A DNA stretch of 64,000 nt from Dasania marina DSM 21967. GTDB lineage: Bacteria > Pseudomonadota > Gammaproteobacteria > Pseudomonadales > Dasaniaceae. Location: positions 434,001 to 498,000 of the forward strand of contig NZ_KB891576.1 of assembly GCF_000373485.1 (NCBI RefSeq), written 5' to 3'. Shown piece after piece: positions 41,131 to 49,359 of the stretch. A program made the position numbers and the translations under genes. The number at the start of each line of letters is the position of its first letter. The stretch's first letter is position 1. The notes under the pieces are model-generated. The model searched no databases, was not told the origin of the DNA, and saw only the letters and a list, made by a program, of their open reading frames with translations.

Positions 41131-43122
41131 CTATATGATCTCAGCTGTACGGTGCGTTAAACCCTCGCTACAGTTTCTGCCCTTAGCTTTTGCCTTATAT
41201 AAATAGTTATCAGCCCGCGTAATTAAGCTTTCATAACTATCATCAGTCGACCATTCCGCCACACCAAAAGAACAACTCTGTTTAGGCAGATCGGTAAAGC
41301 TATAATTTGATATTTTTATACGCAGTTTTTCAGCGAGAAAATAAGCACCCTGCAAATCAGTTTCCGGACAAAAAACAACAAATTCTTCTCCACCCCAACG
41401 GCCTGGCACATCGGCCTCCCGTATGGTATCGCGCATAATGTCAGCCACGGCCCGTATCACCTCATCACCTTGGCTGTGACCATAACTATCATTAATACGC
41501 TTAAAATAATCCACATCAAAAATAATAATGCTGAACTTTTTATTGTAACGCTTAGCTAAGGCGATACTGTGATTAAAGGCATCACCCAAACCGCGACGGT
41601 TATACAATGAGGTTAGCGGATCTATGCTGGACAATGCCTCTATACGTTTTTTATCACTAATGTTGACGCTAATTTCCATTAAACCTGCCAACCTACCTTT
41701 GGCATCAACTACAGATTCCAGATCCATCATCAGCCAAAAAACACCCTCTGTTTTATGCTGTAATAACAGCTCGCCTGACCACGCCCCCTGTTTAACAAGC
41801 GCGACATTAAAAGCATCACGCAGCATTACTATGCTGGATTCATGGGCCAAATAGTCAAAATGTTTTCCTAACAGCTCTGCAGCGGTATAGCCTGAGGCTT
41901 CACAAAACGCTTGTGATACACGGGTAAACTCGCCCTTGGTATTCATCACACTGTTGATCACATAACGATCTACCACATCCAAGTAATAACCCAATTCATC
42001 CCTTGCTTCAACAAGTGCTTGGGAGCGTAGCGCCACTTGTTTTTTTAAGCGATGATTATAGGCCCAGAGTATAAAAGCAACGGATAGCGTTAAAGCCAGC
42101 GCTAGCAGCAATAGTTTTAACCAGCCGTGCTGTGCTTGCTCTTGGTAGTAGTCTAGATAATTAATGCCCTCTATATCTTGCGTAGTGTCGGCCAAACCTA
42201 GCTGTTTATAGATATCGCTAATACGCCCAAAACGATTAAGGCTAAAATAACCCAATTCCACTAACTGGGGTTTAATTAAACGTACGGTGTTCTCAGCTTC
42301 GTATAGCAAATGAGCCAGTGTTTTCTCTGTTTCTAGGTTTTTAAAAATCCATTCTGCCATTTCTTTTGGATGAGCAATGGCATACTCCCAGCCTTTAAGG
42401 CTGGCCTCACGAAAACGTAACACTTTCTGCTTATTGTTTTTTAAATAGTCTTCACGGGTAAACAGCATATCGCCATAAAAATCTATGCCGTAACTGGCTG
42501 GAGAAATAATATTTATTGCTATATTTTTTTCTATATATAAATAAGGCTGATCAGTGATATAGCCAGACATTACATCCACTTCGCCGTTAAGCAAGGCATC
42601 GTCTTTAAAGCTATGAGGCATATGGCTGTATTGATCATCATCTAAACCAAATTCGGTAAACATTGCGGTTAACACCGCATCATCGACATTGCGCTGAAAC
42701 ATAACCCGCTTACCCACCAACTCTAACGGGCTGAGTATATTGGATGACTGTTTACTAATAAGCACTAAAGGGGAATGTTGAAATACCGCCGCCAAAATAA
42801 CGACGGGCTTACCCTGTAACCGTGAAAGCACCAAACTAGAGTCAGCAACGCCAAACTCAGCTGCGCCACTGAGCACTACCTCGGACGCACTACGCTGAAA
42901 ATTAACCGGCAATATATCCACATCAAAACCGGCATCGGCATAATAACCTTGCTTGATAGCGGCATAAAAACCAGCAAATTGAAATTGATGTTTCCATTTT
43001 AATTGCAGGCGAACTTTTTCTAAAGCTAGCTCAGGCTCAGGCTGAGCCACGGTGGAATTGCTAAGCAGCAAGATCACCACCGCTAGCAGCGCACTAGCCA
43101 GCCACCTCGTCACATTCAACAT
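41131..43122 (-). CDS. Sensor diguanylate cyclase: NMT1-type binding domain, PAS, GGDEF
   Basis: 663 residues. Signal peptide, then a periplasmic THI5/NMT1-like solute-binding domain (LQLKWKHQFQFAGFYAAIKQGYY, about 35-300), one membrane helix (LLLLALALTLSVAFILWAY, about 333-351), a PAS domain (about 375-490), and a GGDEF domain with RWGGEEF (GGEEF 577-581). READ just before it provides the RxxD inhibitory site. It should make cyclic-di-GMP in response to a small heteroaromatic or amine-like ligand. THI5-type domains bind pyrimidine-like ligands, but this ligand is unknown. GAGG precedes the ATG by 7 bases. Confidence 0.92.
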   Translation of the reverse strand: MLNVTRWLASALLAVVILLLSNSTVAQPEPELALEKVRLQLKWKHQFQFAGFYAAIKQGYYADAGFDVDILPVNFQRSASEVVLSGAAEFGVADSSLVLSRLQGKPVVILAAVFQHSPLVLISKQSSNILSPLELVGKRVMFQRNVDDAVLTAMFTEFGLDDDQYSHMPHSFKDDALLNGEVDVMSGYITDQPYLYIEKNIAINIISPASYGIDFYGDMLFTREDYLKNNKQKVLRFREASLKGWEYAIAHPKEMAEWIFKNLETEKTLAHLLYEAENTVRLIKPQLVELGYFSLNRFGRISDIYKQLGLADTTQDIEGINYLDYYQEQAQHGWLKLLLLALALTLSVAFILWAYNHRLKKQVALRSQALVEARDELGYYLDVVDRYVINSVMNTKGEFTRVSQAFCEASGYTAAELLGKHFDYLAHESSIVMLRDAFNVALVKQGAWSGELLLQHKTEGVFWLMMDLESVVDAKGRLAGLMEISVNISDKKRIEALSSIDPLTSLYNRRGLGDAFNHSIALAKRYNKKFSIIIFDVDYFKRINDSYGHSQGDEVIRAVADIMRDTIREADVPGRWGGEEFVVFCPETDLQGAYFLAEKLRIKISNYSFTDLPKQSCSFGVAEWSTDDSYESLITRADNYLYKAKAKGRNCSEGLTHRTAEII

Positions 43123-43290
43123 ATTCAGCCTCTAAGCTTCACTATTATTATTTGTTGAGATCACAATAATTATTCATTGTACACGCTGCCACGCAGCGTG
43201 AATACTCGCGCCTTTTTACCGTTCACCTATATTTTTACCGTTCACCTCTACAGGCAGCAGCGCAAACCGCTAGCCGAGGCTACACCTGCG

Positions 43291-43947
43291 ATGAATAATG
43301 CTTACACACTAGATACTGCAGCCCAGCCACTAGCAACTTACGCACATATTGCCGAACAATTATACAGCAAAGGCTATTGCATACTCGAACAGGTTATACC
43401 GCATAACCTGGCTGCCACTTTGTGCGCGCAAGCAAAAACATATAGTGATGACTATAAAAAAGCTGAGGTAGGTAGGGGCGATAATAAGCACTACAACCCA
43501 GCTATACGCAGCGATGAGATTTTATGGATTAGTGAGAAAACTGCGGCGGAGACGAATTGGCTGGCTTGGGCGGAAGGTTTACGCGTGCAGCTGAACCAGC
43601 GCTTATTCTTAAACCTGTCCCATGTTGAAAGCCACTTTTCGCATTATCCACCCGACGCCTTTTATCGCAAGCATCGTGATGCCTTTCAAGGTAATAGCAA
43701 TCGCCTAGTCTCTATGGTGACCTACCTCAACCCCAGCTGGTGCCCTGAAGATGGTGGCGAAATGCTGTTATATGATGACAATGAGCAACAGATATTGCGG
43801 GTACAACCCACTCTAGGCACGCTGGCAGTATTTTTAAGCAATGAGTTCCCTCACGAAGTACTGGCCACCCAGAAAGACCGCTACAGCATAGCCAGCTGGT
43901 TTAGAGTCAACGAGCTTGACGCCCCAGTAATATCCCGGCTTAAGTAA
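43291..43947 (+). CDS. 2-oxoglutarate/Fe(II)-dependent oxygenase (prolyl-4-hydroxylase-like)
   Basis: 218 residues from the chosen ATG. Triad residues are His and Asp in FYRKHRDAFQ (H128, D130), the distal His in NEFPHEVLATQ (H188) and the 2-oxoglutarate Arg in KDRYSIASWF (R197). TYLNPSWCPEDGGEMLLYD is typical of the P4Hc/SM-20 type. The frame is open 38 codons upstream to a TTG at 43177, but that stretch is not conserved-looking and ATG at 43291 gives a normal N-terminus; a weak GAGG lies 11 bases upstream. The substrate is unknown; proteins or free amino acids are known substrates in the family. Confidence 0.85.
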   Translation: MNNAYTLDTAAQPLATYAHIAEQLYSKGYCILEQVIPHNLAATLCAQAKTYSDDYKKAEVGRGDNKHYNPAIRSDEILWISEKTAAETNWLAWAEGLRVQLNQRLFLNLSHVESHFSHYPPDAFYRKHRDAFQGNSNRLVSMVTYLNPSWCPEDGGEMLLYDDNEQQILRVQPTLGTLAVFLSNEFPHEVLATQKDRYSIASWFRVNELDAPVISRLK

Positions 43948-43991
43948 ACTGGCCAGCCCCTGCCATCAGTATGACGGGGCTTATTAACTAA

Positions 43992-44495
43992 TTATTCGCC
44001 CTGACGCCGGTCTTTATGGCTTCTTTTTGCTTCCCGGTAGCGATTTACCCGCGCATGCACCCCACGGCTAAACAAGACAGTACGCTCTTCTAGCAAATCC
44101 ACCCCGTATAAAATCATCACCACCAAAATAGAAAGCTTAATTGCCGGCCCCAAATGTTCACAGGCAATAAGCACGCCCAATGAGGCCAACACCCAAATCG
44201 TCGAGGCCGATGTCACCCCCACTACTGCACCGTCTTTAGCTAACATCACACCGGCACCTAAAAAACCCACCCCGGTAATCACCTGCCCTATTACCCGCGA
44301 GGTATCCACTTGTTGGCCGCTAAACAAAAAGGAGGTGGCGACAAATAAATAGGTACCCAAAATAATCAAGGAAGCGGTACGTATGCCTACGGGCTTACCA
44401 CGTACTTGCCGCTCCAAACCAATTATGCCACCACAAAACAGCGCAACGGCTATGGAGTGCCAATTAAAAGGGCTGATATCAAATAGTTCTGCCAA
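43992..44495 (-). CDS. MgtC/SapB family membrane protein
   Basis: 167 residues. The four or five helices and motifs ALFCGGIIGLERQVRGKPVGIRTASLI and GVGFLGAGVMLAKDG...GVTSASTIWVLASLG define the MgtC/SapB family. Homologues are linked to magnesium limitation, acid pH or virulence, though many family members are of unknown role. A basic cytoplasmic tail (VNRYREAKRSHKDRRQG) ends the protein. GAGG precedes the ATG by 8 bases. It is divergent from the small-protein pair. Confidence 0.9.
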   Translation of the reverse strand: MAELFDISPFNWHSIAVALFCGGIIGLERQVRGKPVGIRTASLIILGTYLFVATSFLFSGQQVDTSRVIGQVITGVGFLGAGVMLAKDGAVVGVTSASTIWVLASLGVLIACEHLGPAIKLSILVVMILYGVDLLEERTVLFSRGVHARVNRYREAKRSHKDRRQGE

Positions 44496-44776
44496 TCGTT
44501 TTACCTCGAAGTAATGCTTTGTATAGCGTCAAAATGTCTATGCCTAAACAGCTAGTAAACACTAACAGAAAGGCTAAAACTAGCGCGCACTATAATTCAT
44601 TTATACGGAAAAACAACGGACTACAACTAGTATTTTTAATACTCTCTTTCAACCTAGCGGCTAAACGTCTTCGATAAAAAATATTAATTATCACGTTAAA
44701 AAAATATTGATTTACCAGCAGCTAATCTCAAGGCATATTCCACAAAAAAGTGGCCCTGAATGATTGGAGTTAGGCT

Positions 44777-44962
44777 ATGAATGATTTTGACGATGACATT
44801 GAATTGGATGCTGATGACTTTGACGATGCCGTAGATAGCTATGTCGAGGAGGAAAGCAAAAAAACTCAATTGACCAACCGCCGTCGCGAGCTAGAAGACC
44901 GCATTGAACTGTGGAAAATGCGCGATGAATTAGGTATTTATGACGAAGACCTTTATGCCTAG
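44777..44962 (+). CDS. Small acidic protein (PA3496-like)
   Basis: 61 residues, very acidic N-half (NDFDDDIELDADDFDDAVD) and a basic/helical C-half (TNRRRELEDRIELWKMRDELG). The composition matches the PA3496-type family of small gammaproteobacterial proteins annotated as putative envelope-integrity factors; the role is not established. GGAG lies 8 bases before the ATG. It is followed by a 34-residue basic protein 50 bases downstream. The stop codon lies in the loop of an 8-bp hairpin (44951-44974). Confidence 0.75.
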   Translation: MNDFDDDIELDADDFDDAVDSYVEEESKKTQLTNRRRELEDRIELWKMRDELGIYDEDLYA

Positions 44963-44974
44963 CTTTGCATAAGG
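44951..44974 (+). other. Hairpin with the small-protein stop codon in its loop
   Basis: CTTTATGC (44951-44958) / GCATAAGG (44967-44974), one U-G pair, 8-base loop containing TAG (44960-44962). Confidence 0.45.
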
Positions 44975-45012
44975 GCCTATTTTGACCGGCAATCACGCCC
45001 ATAGGTGAGACC

Positions 45013-45117
45013 ATGAAAGACAGAAAAGCCAAAAGCAGTAAAAAATTCAGCGACGATAAAAGTCGCAAACAAGCCCGTAAAATAAAATACGCCCAAAAAG
45101 GCCGTTATATGGGCTGA
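45013..45117 (+). CDS. Very small basic protein, 34 residues
   Basis: Begins MKDRKAKSSKKFSDDKSRKQ and ends KGRYMG: lysine/arginine-rich, no hydrophobic segment. AGGTGAG lies 3 bases before the ATG. It follows the acidic 61-residue gene by 50 bases and is followed by a terminator-like hairpin (45150-45187), so a two-gene transcript is likely. I do not know a family. An acidic/basic partnership with the upstream protein, or nucleic-acid binding, is a guess. Confidence 0.6.
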   Translation: MKDRKAKSSKKFSDDKSRKQARKIKYAQKGRYMG

Positions 45118-45149
45118 ACCCCTAGCTATTAACGCGTTGTACTGCGCTA

Positions 45150-45187
45150 CAGCCTTCCGCCTATCTGTTAGTCAAGGTGGAAGGCTG
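45150..45187 (+). terminator. Terminator-like hairpin after the small-protein pair
   Basis: CAGCCTTCCGCC (45150-45161) / GGTGGAAGGCTG (45176-45187), 12 bp with one G-U pair in plus-strand RNA, 33 bases past the stop. The following sequence has only a short T-run (ATTTTAG). Confidence 0.55.
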
Positions 45188-45260
45188 CTAGATTTTAGCT
45201 GTTGTTATTCGGCAGCGCTGCAACGCTCACCCTAGCTTCATTACAACAAGCACCCCCACC

Positions 45261-45286
45261 TATCCCGGACTTATTGTCGGGTATCA
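45261..45286. repeat. CCGG hairpin repeat, degraded copy
   Basis: TATCCCGGAC...GTCGGGTATC forms an imperfect stem around TTATT. It has the same sense as the elements at 37773 and 40365 but with a bulge, so it looks like a decayed copy. Confidence 0.45.
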
Positions 45287-45319
45287 AAGCGCGAATTTCA
45301 GTCACTAGTGACTTAATTA

Positions 45320-45778
45320 CTATACATATAAAGAATAGCCATAAAACTCTTCATTAACTTTTTCATAACCTAGTTTTTCATACAAATGCTGGCCGGGCTT
45401 ATTACTGTGCCCCGTCAACAAATCAACACGCCCCGCGCCGCTGGCTTTTGCAAATTCAGAGGCCTTATTCATTAGTAAAGCCCCTATACCTTTGTTGCGG
45501 CCATCGGCATCCACGTACAAATCATAAAGAATAAATATCTTCATCACTTCTACCGAACAAAATGAGGGGTACAACTGCACAAAACCTAATAAAGTCTCAC
45601 CGTCTTCGGTGGCAGCAAAAATAACAGACTCATCATTGTTAATACGATCAGAGATGTATTGTTTAGCTAACTCAAGATCGGCATCACAGTCATAAAACTG
45701 CCTATATAAATCGAATAAACGGCCAAGCTCTGCGGTGTGAGCCTGCGTCACTCTGATAATATCTAACGGTTTGCTCAT
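45320..45778 (-). CDS. GNAT-family N-acetyltransferase
   Basis: 152 residues, GNAT fold: LYVDADGRNKGIGALLMNKASEFAKA carries the acetyl-CoA loop (RxxGxG type), and HLYEKLGYEKV is the C-terminal motif. It uses acetyl-CoA to acetylate an amine; the substrate is unknown. It is divergent from the MocR-type regulator at 45885 across about 105 bases. MocR regulators often control a divergent neighbour, so this gene is a likely target. Confidence 0.88.
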   Translation of the reverse strand: MSKPLDIIRVTQAHTAELGRLFDLYRQFYDCDADLELAKQYISDRINNDESVIFAATEDGETLLGFVQLYPSFCSVEVMKIFILYDLYVDADGRNKGIGALLMNKASEFAKASGAGRVDLLTGHSNKPGQHLYEKLGYEKVNEEFYGYSLYV

Positions 45779-45884
45779 AATAAGCTCTCTTTTTAATTAG
45801 TGTTTTTACTGCCGTTAATCCTATACTATTTTGGCACCCACAAAAGAGCCAATATGTTATTTTTAAAGGTACCAATTTAGTAGT

Positions 45885-47378
45885 ATGAACACCCTCACTA
45901 GCACCATGCTTAACGACATACAACTAGATAAACAGCTCAGCTCAAGCTTGTCACTACAGCTGTACGAAGCGATACGCGGCAGAGTTTTGTCTAGGCAGCT
46001 GGTGGCTGGCACCAAGCTAGCATCCAGCCGCGTGCTAGCTCAGCAGCTACAGATATCGCGCAACACCGTGCTAACCGCCATCGACCAACTGCGTGCCGAA
46101 GGCTATTTAGAGAGCCGAACCGGCTCTGGGGTTTGGGTGACTAGCAGCCTACCTGACTATCATATGGAGCCAGCACCTGCGCTATCTCTCACAAAAACCT
46201 CTGCCATAAAAACGACACTATCAGAGTTTGGCTGCCAATTAGCCAAGATGGATGCCGATAATGAGCCGGTTAACCATAGCTTTAGCCTAGGCGTACCCGC
46301 GCTAGATCATTTCCCTACGGATGTTTGGCAACGCTTAAGTAATCGACAGCAAGAATTAAAAGACCCTGACCTGCTAGGTTTTACAGACAGCTTAGGCTAC
46401 CTACCGCTAAGAGAATCCATACGCCACTACCTGCAAGAATCTCGTGGTATTAACTGCACAACCGAACAAATTTTAATAAGCTACGGTGCGCAACAAGCAC
46501 TGGATCTTTGCGCCCGCGTATTGCTTAACCGCAAAGATATGGCGGTAGTCGAAGAGCCGGGTTATCACGGCATGAAGGCAGCGTTAACCTCGGTGGGGGC
46601 CAGCATCAAGCCCTGCAAGGTTGATCAGCAAGGTTTGAATATCAACGCCCTGCGCTTATTGAAAAACAAACCCAAAATGATTTACACCACACCCGCCCAT
46701 CAATACCCCTTGGGGCAGATCATGCCGCTGACTAGGCGCTTACAATTACTGGAGTGGGCTGCAACAAACAACTGTTGGATTATCGAAGATGATTACGACA
46801 GCGAATACCATTTTACCCACCGGCCACTGCCCGCCATGCAAAGCCTAGCGCAACATGATCAGGTGATTTACCTAGGTTCATTTAGCAAAGTGCTATTCCC
46901 CGCCATACGATTAGGCTATTTAGTGTTACCTAAAAACTTAATAAAAGCTTTCACTAACGCTAAGTTCGTCAGCTGTGCGGAAACCGCCATACACAACCAA
47001 ATTGTAACGGCTAATTTTTTGCAAGAGGGCCACTTTAAAACACATCTCAAACGTATGCGGGTGCTTTACGGTGAACGCTGGCAAATTATCCGCCGTGAGT
47101 GCGAACAACAGCTGCCTAACTGGTGTGAGCTACAAGCCGAACATGCTGGCATGCACGTGGTAATTATTTTTAATAAGCACGTTGACGATCAAAAACTGCA
47201 AGACATATTGGCCAAAAAACAGCTTATCACCCATAGCCTCAGTGATTTTTATTACGGCAACAATAAACGCTATGGATTGGTGCTGGGCTTTGCCAATAGT
47301 TCGCCTGAACAAATAAAACAAGGTATCGCCACTATCGCCACAGAACTATTAAATAACAGCCATAATACAGCCCCATAA
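45885..47378 (+). CDS. MocR/PdxR-type GntR regulator with aminotransferase domain
   Basis: 497 residues. An N-terminal winged helix (YEAIRGRVLSRQLVAGTKLASSRVLAQQLQISRNTVLTAIDQL, about 27-70) is joined by a linker to a class I aminotransferase-like domain with PLP lysine in YLGSFSKVLFPAIRLGY (K335) and the IIEDDYDSEYHF region. These regulators sense PLP or an amino acid such as GABA. The divergent GNAT gene is the nearest candidate target. No clear ribosome site precedes the ATG at 45885; a second ATG at 45906 is possible. It ends just before a shared terminator. Confidence 0.92.
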   Translation: MNTLTSTMLNDIQLDKQLSSSLSLQLYEAIRGRVLSRQLVAGTKLASSRVLAQQLQISRNTVLTAIDQLRAEGYLESRTGSGVWVTSSLPDYHMEPAPALSLTKTSAIKTTLSEFGCQLAKMDADNEPVNHSFSLGVPALDHFPTDVWQRLSNRQQELKDPDLLGFTDSLGYLPLRESIRHYLQESRGINCTTEQILISYGAQQALDLCARVLLNRKDMAVVEEPGYHGMKAALTSVGASIKPCKVDQQGLNINALRLLKNKPKMIYTTPAHQYPLGQIMPLTRRLQLLEWAATNNCWIIEDDYDSEYHFTHRPLPAMQSLAQHDQVIYLGSFSKVLFPAIRLGYLVLPKNLIKAFTNAKFVSCAETAIHNQIVTANFLQEGHFKTHLKRMRVLYGERWQIIRRECEQQLPNWCELQAEHAGMHVVIIFNKHVDDQKLQDILAKKQLITHSLSDFYYGNNKRYGLVLGFANSSPEQIKQGIATIATELLNNSHNTAP

Positions 47379-47380
47379 AA

Positions 47381-47403
47381 AATGCCGGCTTTTAGCCGGC
47401 ATT
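47381..47403. terminator. Terminator between converging MocR and FAD-oxidase genes
   Basis: AATGCCGGC (47381-47389) / GCCGGCATT (47395-47403), 9-bp stem, 5-base loop. On the minus strand it is followed by a T-run (TTTTTTATGG), so it suits the oxidoreductase gene best; on the plus strand the tail is weaker. Confidence 0.8.
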
Positions 47404-47424
47404 GTTCTGACATCACTCTTGGCA

Positions 47425-48840
47425 CTAAGCCATCAACAGCGCCAATTTATCACAAACGGCACCGGTAGATTTTCTCAGCCACGCAGGCGCTTTACCTTTG
47501 TTGTATAATTCCTCCTCCCAAGAAAATATATTGAGCAGAGTCTGGTAGGTTAACCAGCGGCAGGGCTCTGGCTCCCAGCGTTTGAGTGCGCTTTTATGGG
47601 TAGCCTGGGTGAAAGCCCAAGGCATGGCCGTGAGCTGAGTTTCTTTTTGCAAAATCATATCGGCCAGAGTACGACCAAATAAATTAGCAGCCCCTACCCC
47701 TTCACCACCGTAACCGCCAGCACTGGCTATACCCGTGTTAGCATCAAACACCGCAAAGGGCGTGAAGTTTCTCGCCATGCCTAAAGTACCGCCCCAGCCG
47801 TGGGTGACGTTAACGCTGGCTAAACTGGGGAATAAATCCCGCAGTATTTGCTCGCGCTCTCTAAACGCTGGGTCGCTTAAGGCAAATTGATGGCGCACTT
47901 TGCCGCCAAAAATATAGCCGCCACGGGCACCAAAAATTATACGGCCATCGGCAGAGCGCTGGCCATAAGTAGCCATGCGGCCCGCATCGCTAAAAGTGGG
48001 CCTATCGGCTAGGCCGATTTCATCCCACTTTGATTCTGTTAAAGGCTCGGTGGCGACAATTAAACTTTGTATAGGTAGCACGTAGCGCTTTAAGCCCATC
48101 AGCTCGTCGGCAAAGCCTTCGGTGGCAGGCACAATCACATCGGCACGCACACTGCCCTGTGCTGTTTGTAGCTGCTTGTGGCCCACGTGAGTGACAGCGC
48201 TTTGCTCATAAATGCTAACGCCCTTACGCTCCAAACATTCGGCCAAACCACGCACTAATTTAGCGGGGTTAATCGCTGCGCAGTGCGGGGTATAGATAGC
48301 GCCCATGCCATTGCGCATGCGCACGGTGGCATCCAGTTCGGCTTTGTTTAGCCAGCGATAATCGTCCTCGCTTAAGCCAGCCTGGTATAAATGTTTAAGC
48401 TCACTTTGCTGAAAGGCCAACTGCTCGGGGTAGCGGGCAGCGGCGTAAACTGAGCCGCCGTGATGCAAATCGCAGTCTATATTCTCAGCCGCTAACACCT
48501 GCTTAACCTCATCAATAATAGAAAAGATCAGCTGATAAGCCGCCTGCCGCTCAGGTTCTGGCAGCCCCGCTAGGTATTTGGTTTCACCGGCCAAAGCGCC
48601 CATTAACCAGCCGCCATTGCGGCCAGAGGCACCAAAACCAGCGGTTTCGGACTCGATGATGGCTATACGTAAATCGGGCTGTTGCTTATTAAGATAGTAA
48701 GCCGTCCATAGTCCGGTAAAGCCGGCACCGATAATGGCCACATCGACTTGTATATCTTCGCTTAGTATCGGCCGGGGCTGTATTTTCTCGGCCAAGGTAT
48801 CAAACCAAAAGCTTACCGCTTGCTTGTTGTAATCCGTCAT
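47425..48840 (-). CDS. FAD-dependent oxidoreductase (DAO/PuuB-like), second copy
   Basis: 471 residues. The FAD motif VAIIGAGFTGLWTAYYL (about 34-50) and FGASGRNGGWLMGALAGE resemble the partial gene at the left window edge (GGGFTGLW, GASGRNGG). The C-terminal ASAGGYGGEGVGAANLFGRTLA completes the DAO fold. It is a likely amine or amino-acid oxidase. The last about 80 residues (EPCRWLTYQTLLNIFSWEEE) extend beyond the PuuB-like gene at 8921. It is 47 bases downstream of a cupin and appears to be in an operon with it. GAGG precedes the start by 8-9 bases. Confidence 0.9.
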   Translation of the reverse strand: MTDYNKQAVSFWFDTLAEKIQPRPILSEDIQVDVAIIGAGFTGLWTAYYLNKQQPDLRIAIIESETAGFGASGRNGGWLMGALAGETKYLAGLPEPERQAAYQLIFSIIDEVKQVLAAENIDCDLHHGGSVYAAARYPEQLAFQQSELKHLYQAGLSEDDYRWLNKAELDATVRMRNGMGAIYTPHCAAINPAKLVRGLAECLERKGVSIYEQSAVTHVGHKQLQTAQGSVRADVIVPATEGFADELMGLKRYVLPIQSLIVATEPLTESKWDEIGLADRPTFSDAGRMATYGQRSADGRIIFGARGGYIFGGKVRHQFALSDPAFREREQILRDLFPSLASVNVTHGWGGTLGMARNFTPFAVFDANTGIASAGGYGGEGVGAANLFGRTLADMILQKETQLTAMPWAFTQATHKSALKRWEPEPCRWLTYQTLLNIFSWEEELYNKGKAPAWLRKSTGAVCDKLALLMA

Positions 48841-48887
48841 AGGGCTTTACCTCTTCCCCAAATACATACACGTAGTAAGGCTGGGCC

Positions 48888-49253
48888 TTAGCTACACTGA
48901 CAAATAATATAATGCTTACGCACCTTGCCTAAAGACTCCCACACGCCATCAAAACCGGGCTGTACGATAAAGGCCTGGCCCTGGCTAAACTCTTGTGAAT
49001 TACCCTCTTTGTCGGAGATGCGTACGGTACCTTCCAATATCAAACAGTACTCCATCTCGTTGGGGTGCTGTTTGATTTTATGGTATTCCTGCGACTCCCA
49101 TATGCCTATGCTGACGCGGCCGTCGGCGCTATCGAAGGCTGGCCAATCGGTGGTGACGGGATTACCACTCAGCATCACTTCGGCGGGGGCGGTAACTGAC
49201 TCACCGTCTTGCCCTTGTAGGCTATCAAAGGCAAATATGTGTTTTACAGGCAT
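48888..49253 (-). CDS. Single-domain cupin (Cupin_3/DUF861)
   Basis: 121 residues. EYCLILEGTVRISDKEGNSQEFSQGQAFIVQPGFDGVWESLGKVRKHYII spans the cupin beta-strands, with a tryptophan-rich DUF861 look. It corresponds to one half of the double cupin at 337-1086. It lies between the LysR gene (106 bases upstream) and the FAD oxidoreductase (47 bases downstream) on the same strand. GAGG precedes the ATG. The role is unknown; the recurring link to an amine oxidase suggests handling of an amine-derived product or a binding/sensing role. Confidence 0.85.
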   Translation of the reverse strand: MPVKHIFAFDSLQGQDGESVTAPAEVMLSGNPVTTDWPAFDSADGRVSIGIWESQEYHKIKQHPNEMEYCLILEGTVRISDKEGNSQEFSQGQAFIVQPGFDGVWESLGKVRKHYIICQCS

Positions 49254-49359
49254 GGTAATTCCTCAATCGGATCATAAATAGGTGTTAAATCATTAAGAAA
49301 GGAGTGTAAAACAAGCCCGCAACCACTGTCTTACGGGCGGGACCGGCCGAAAAACCCGG

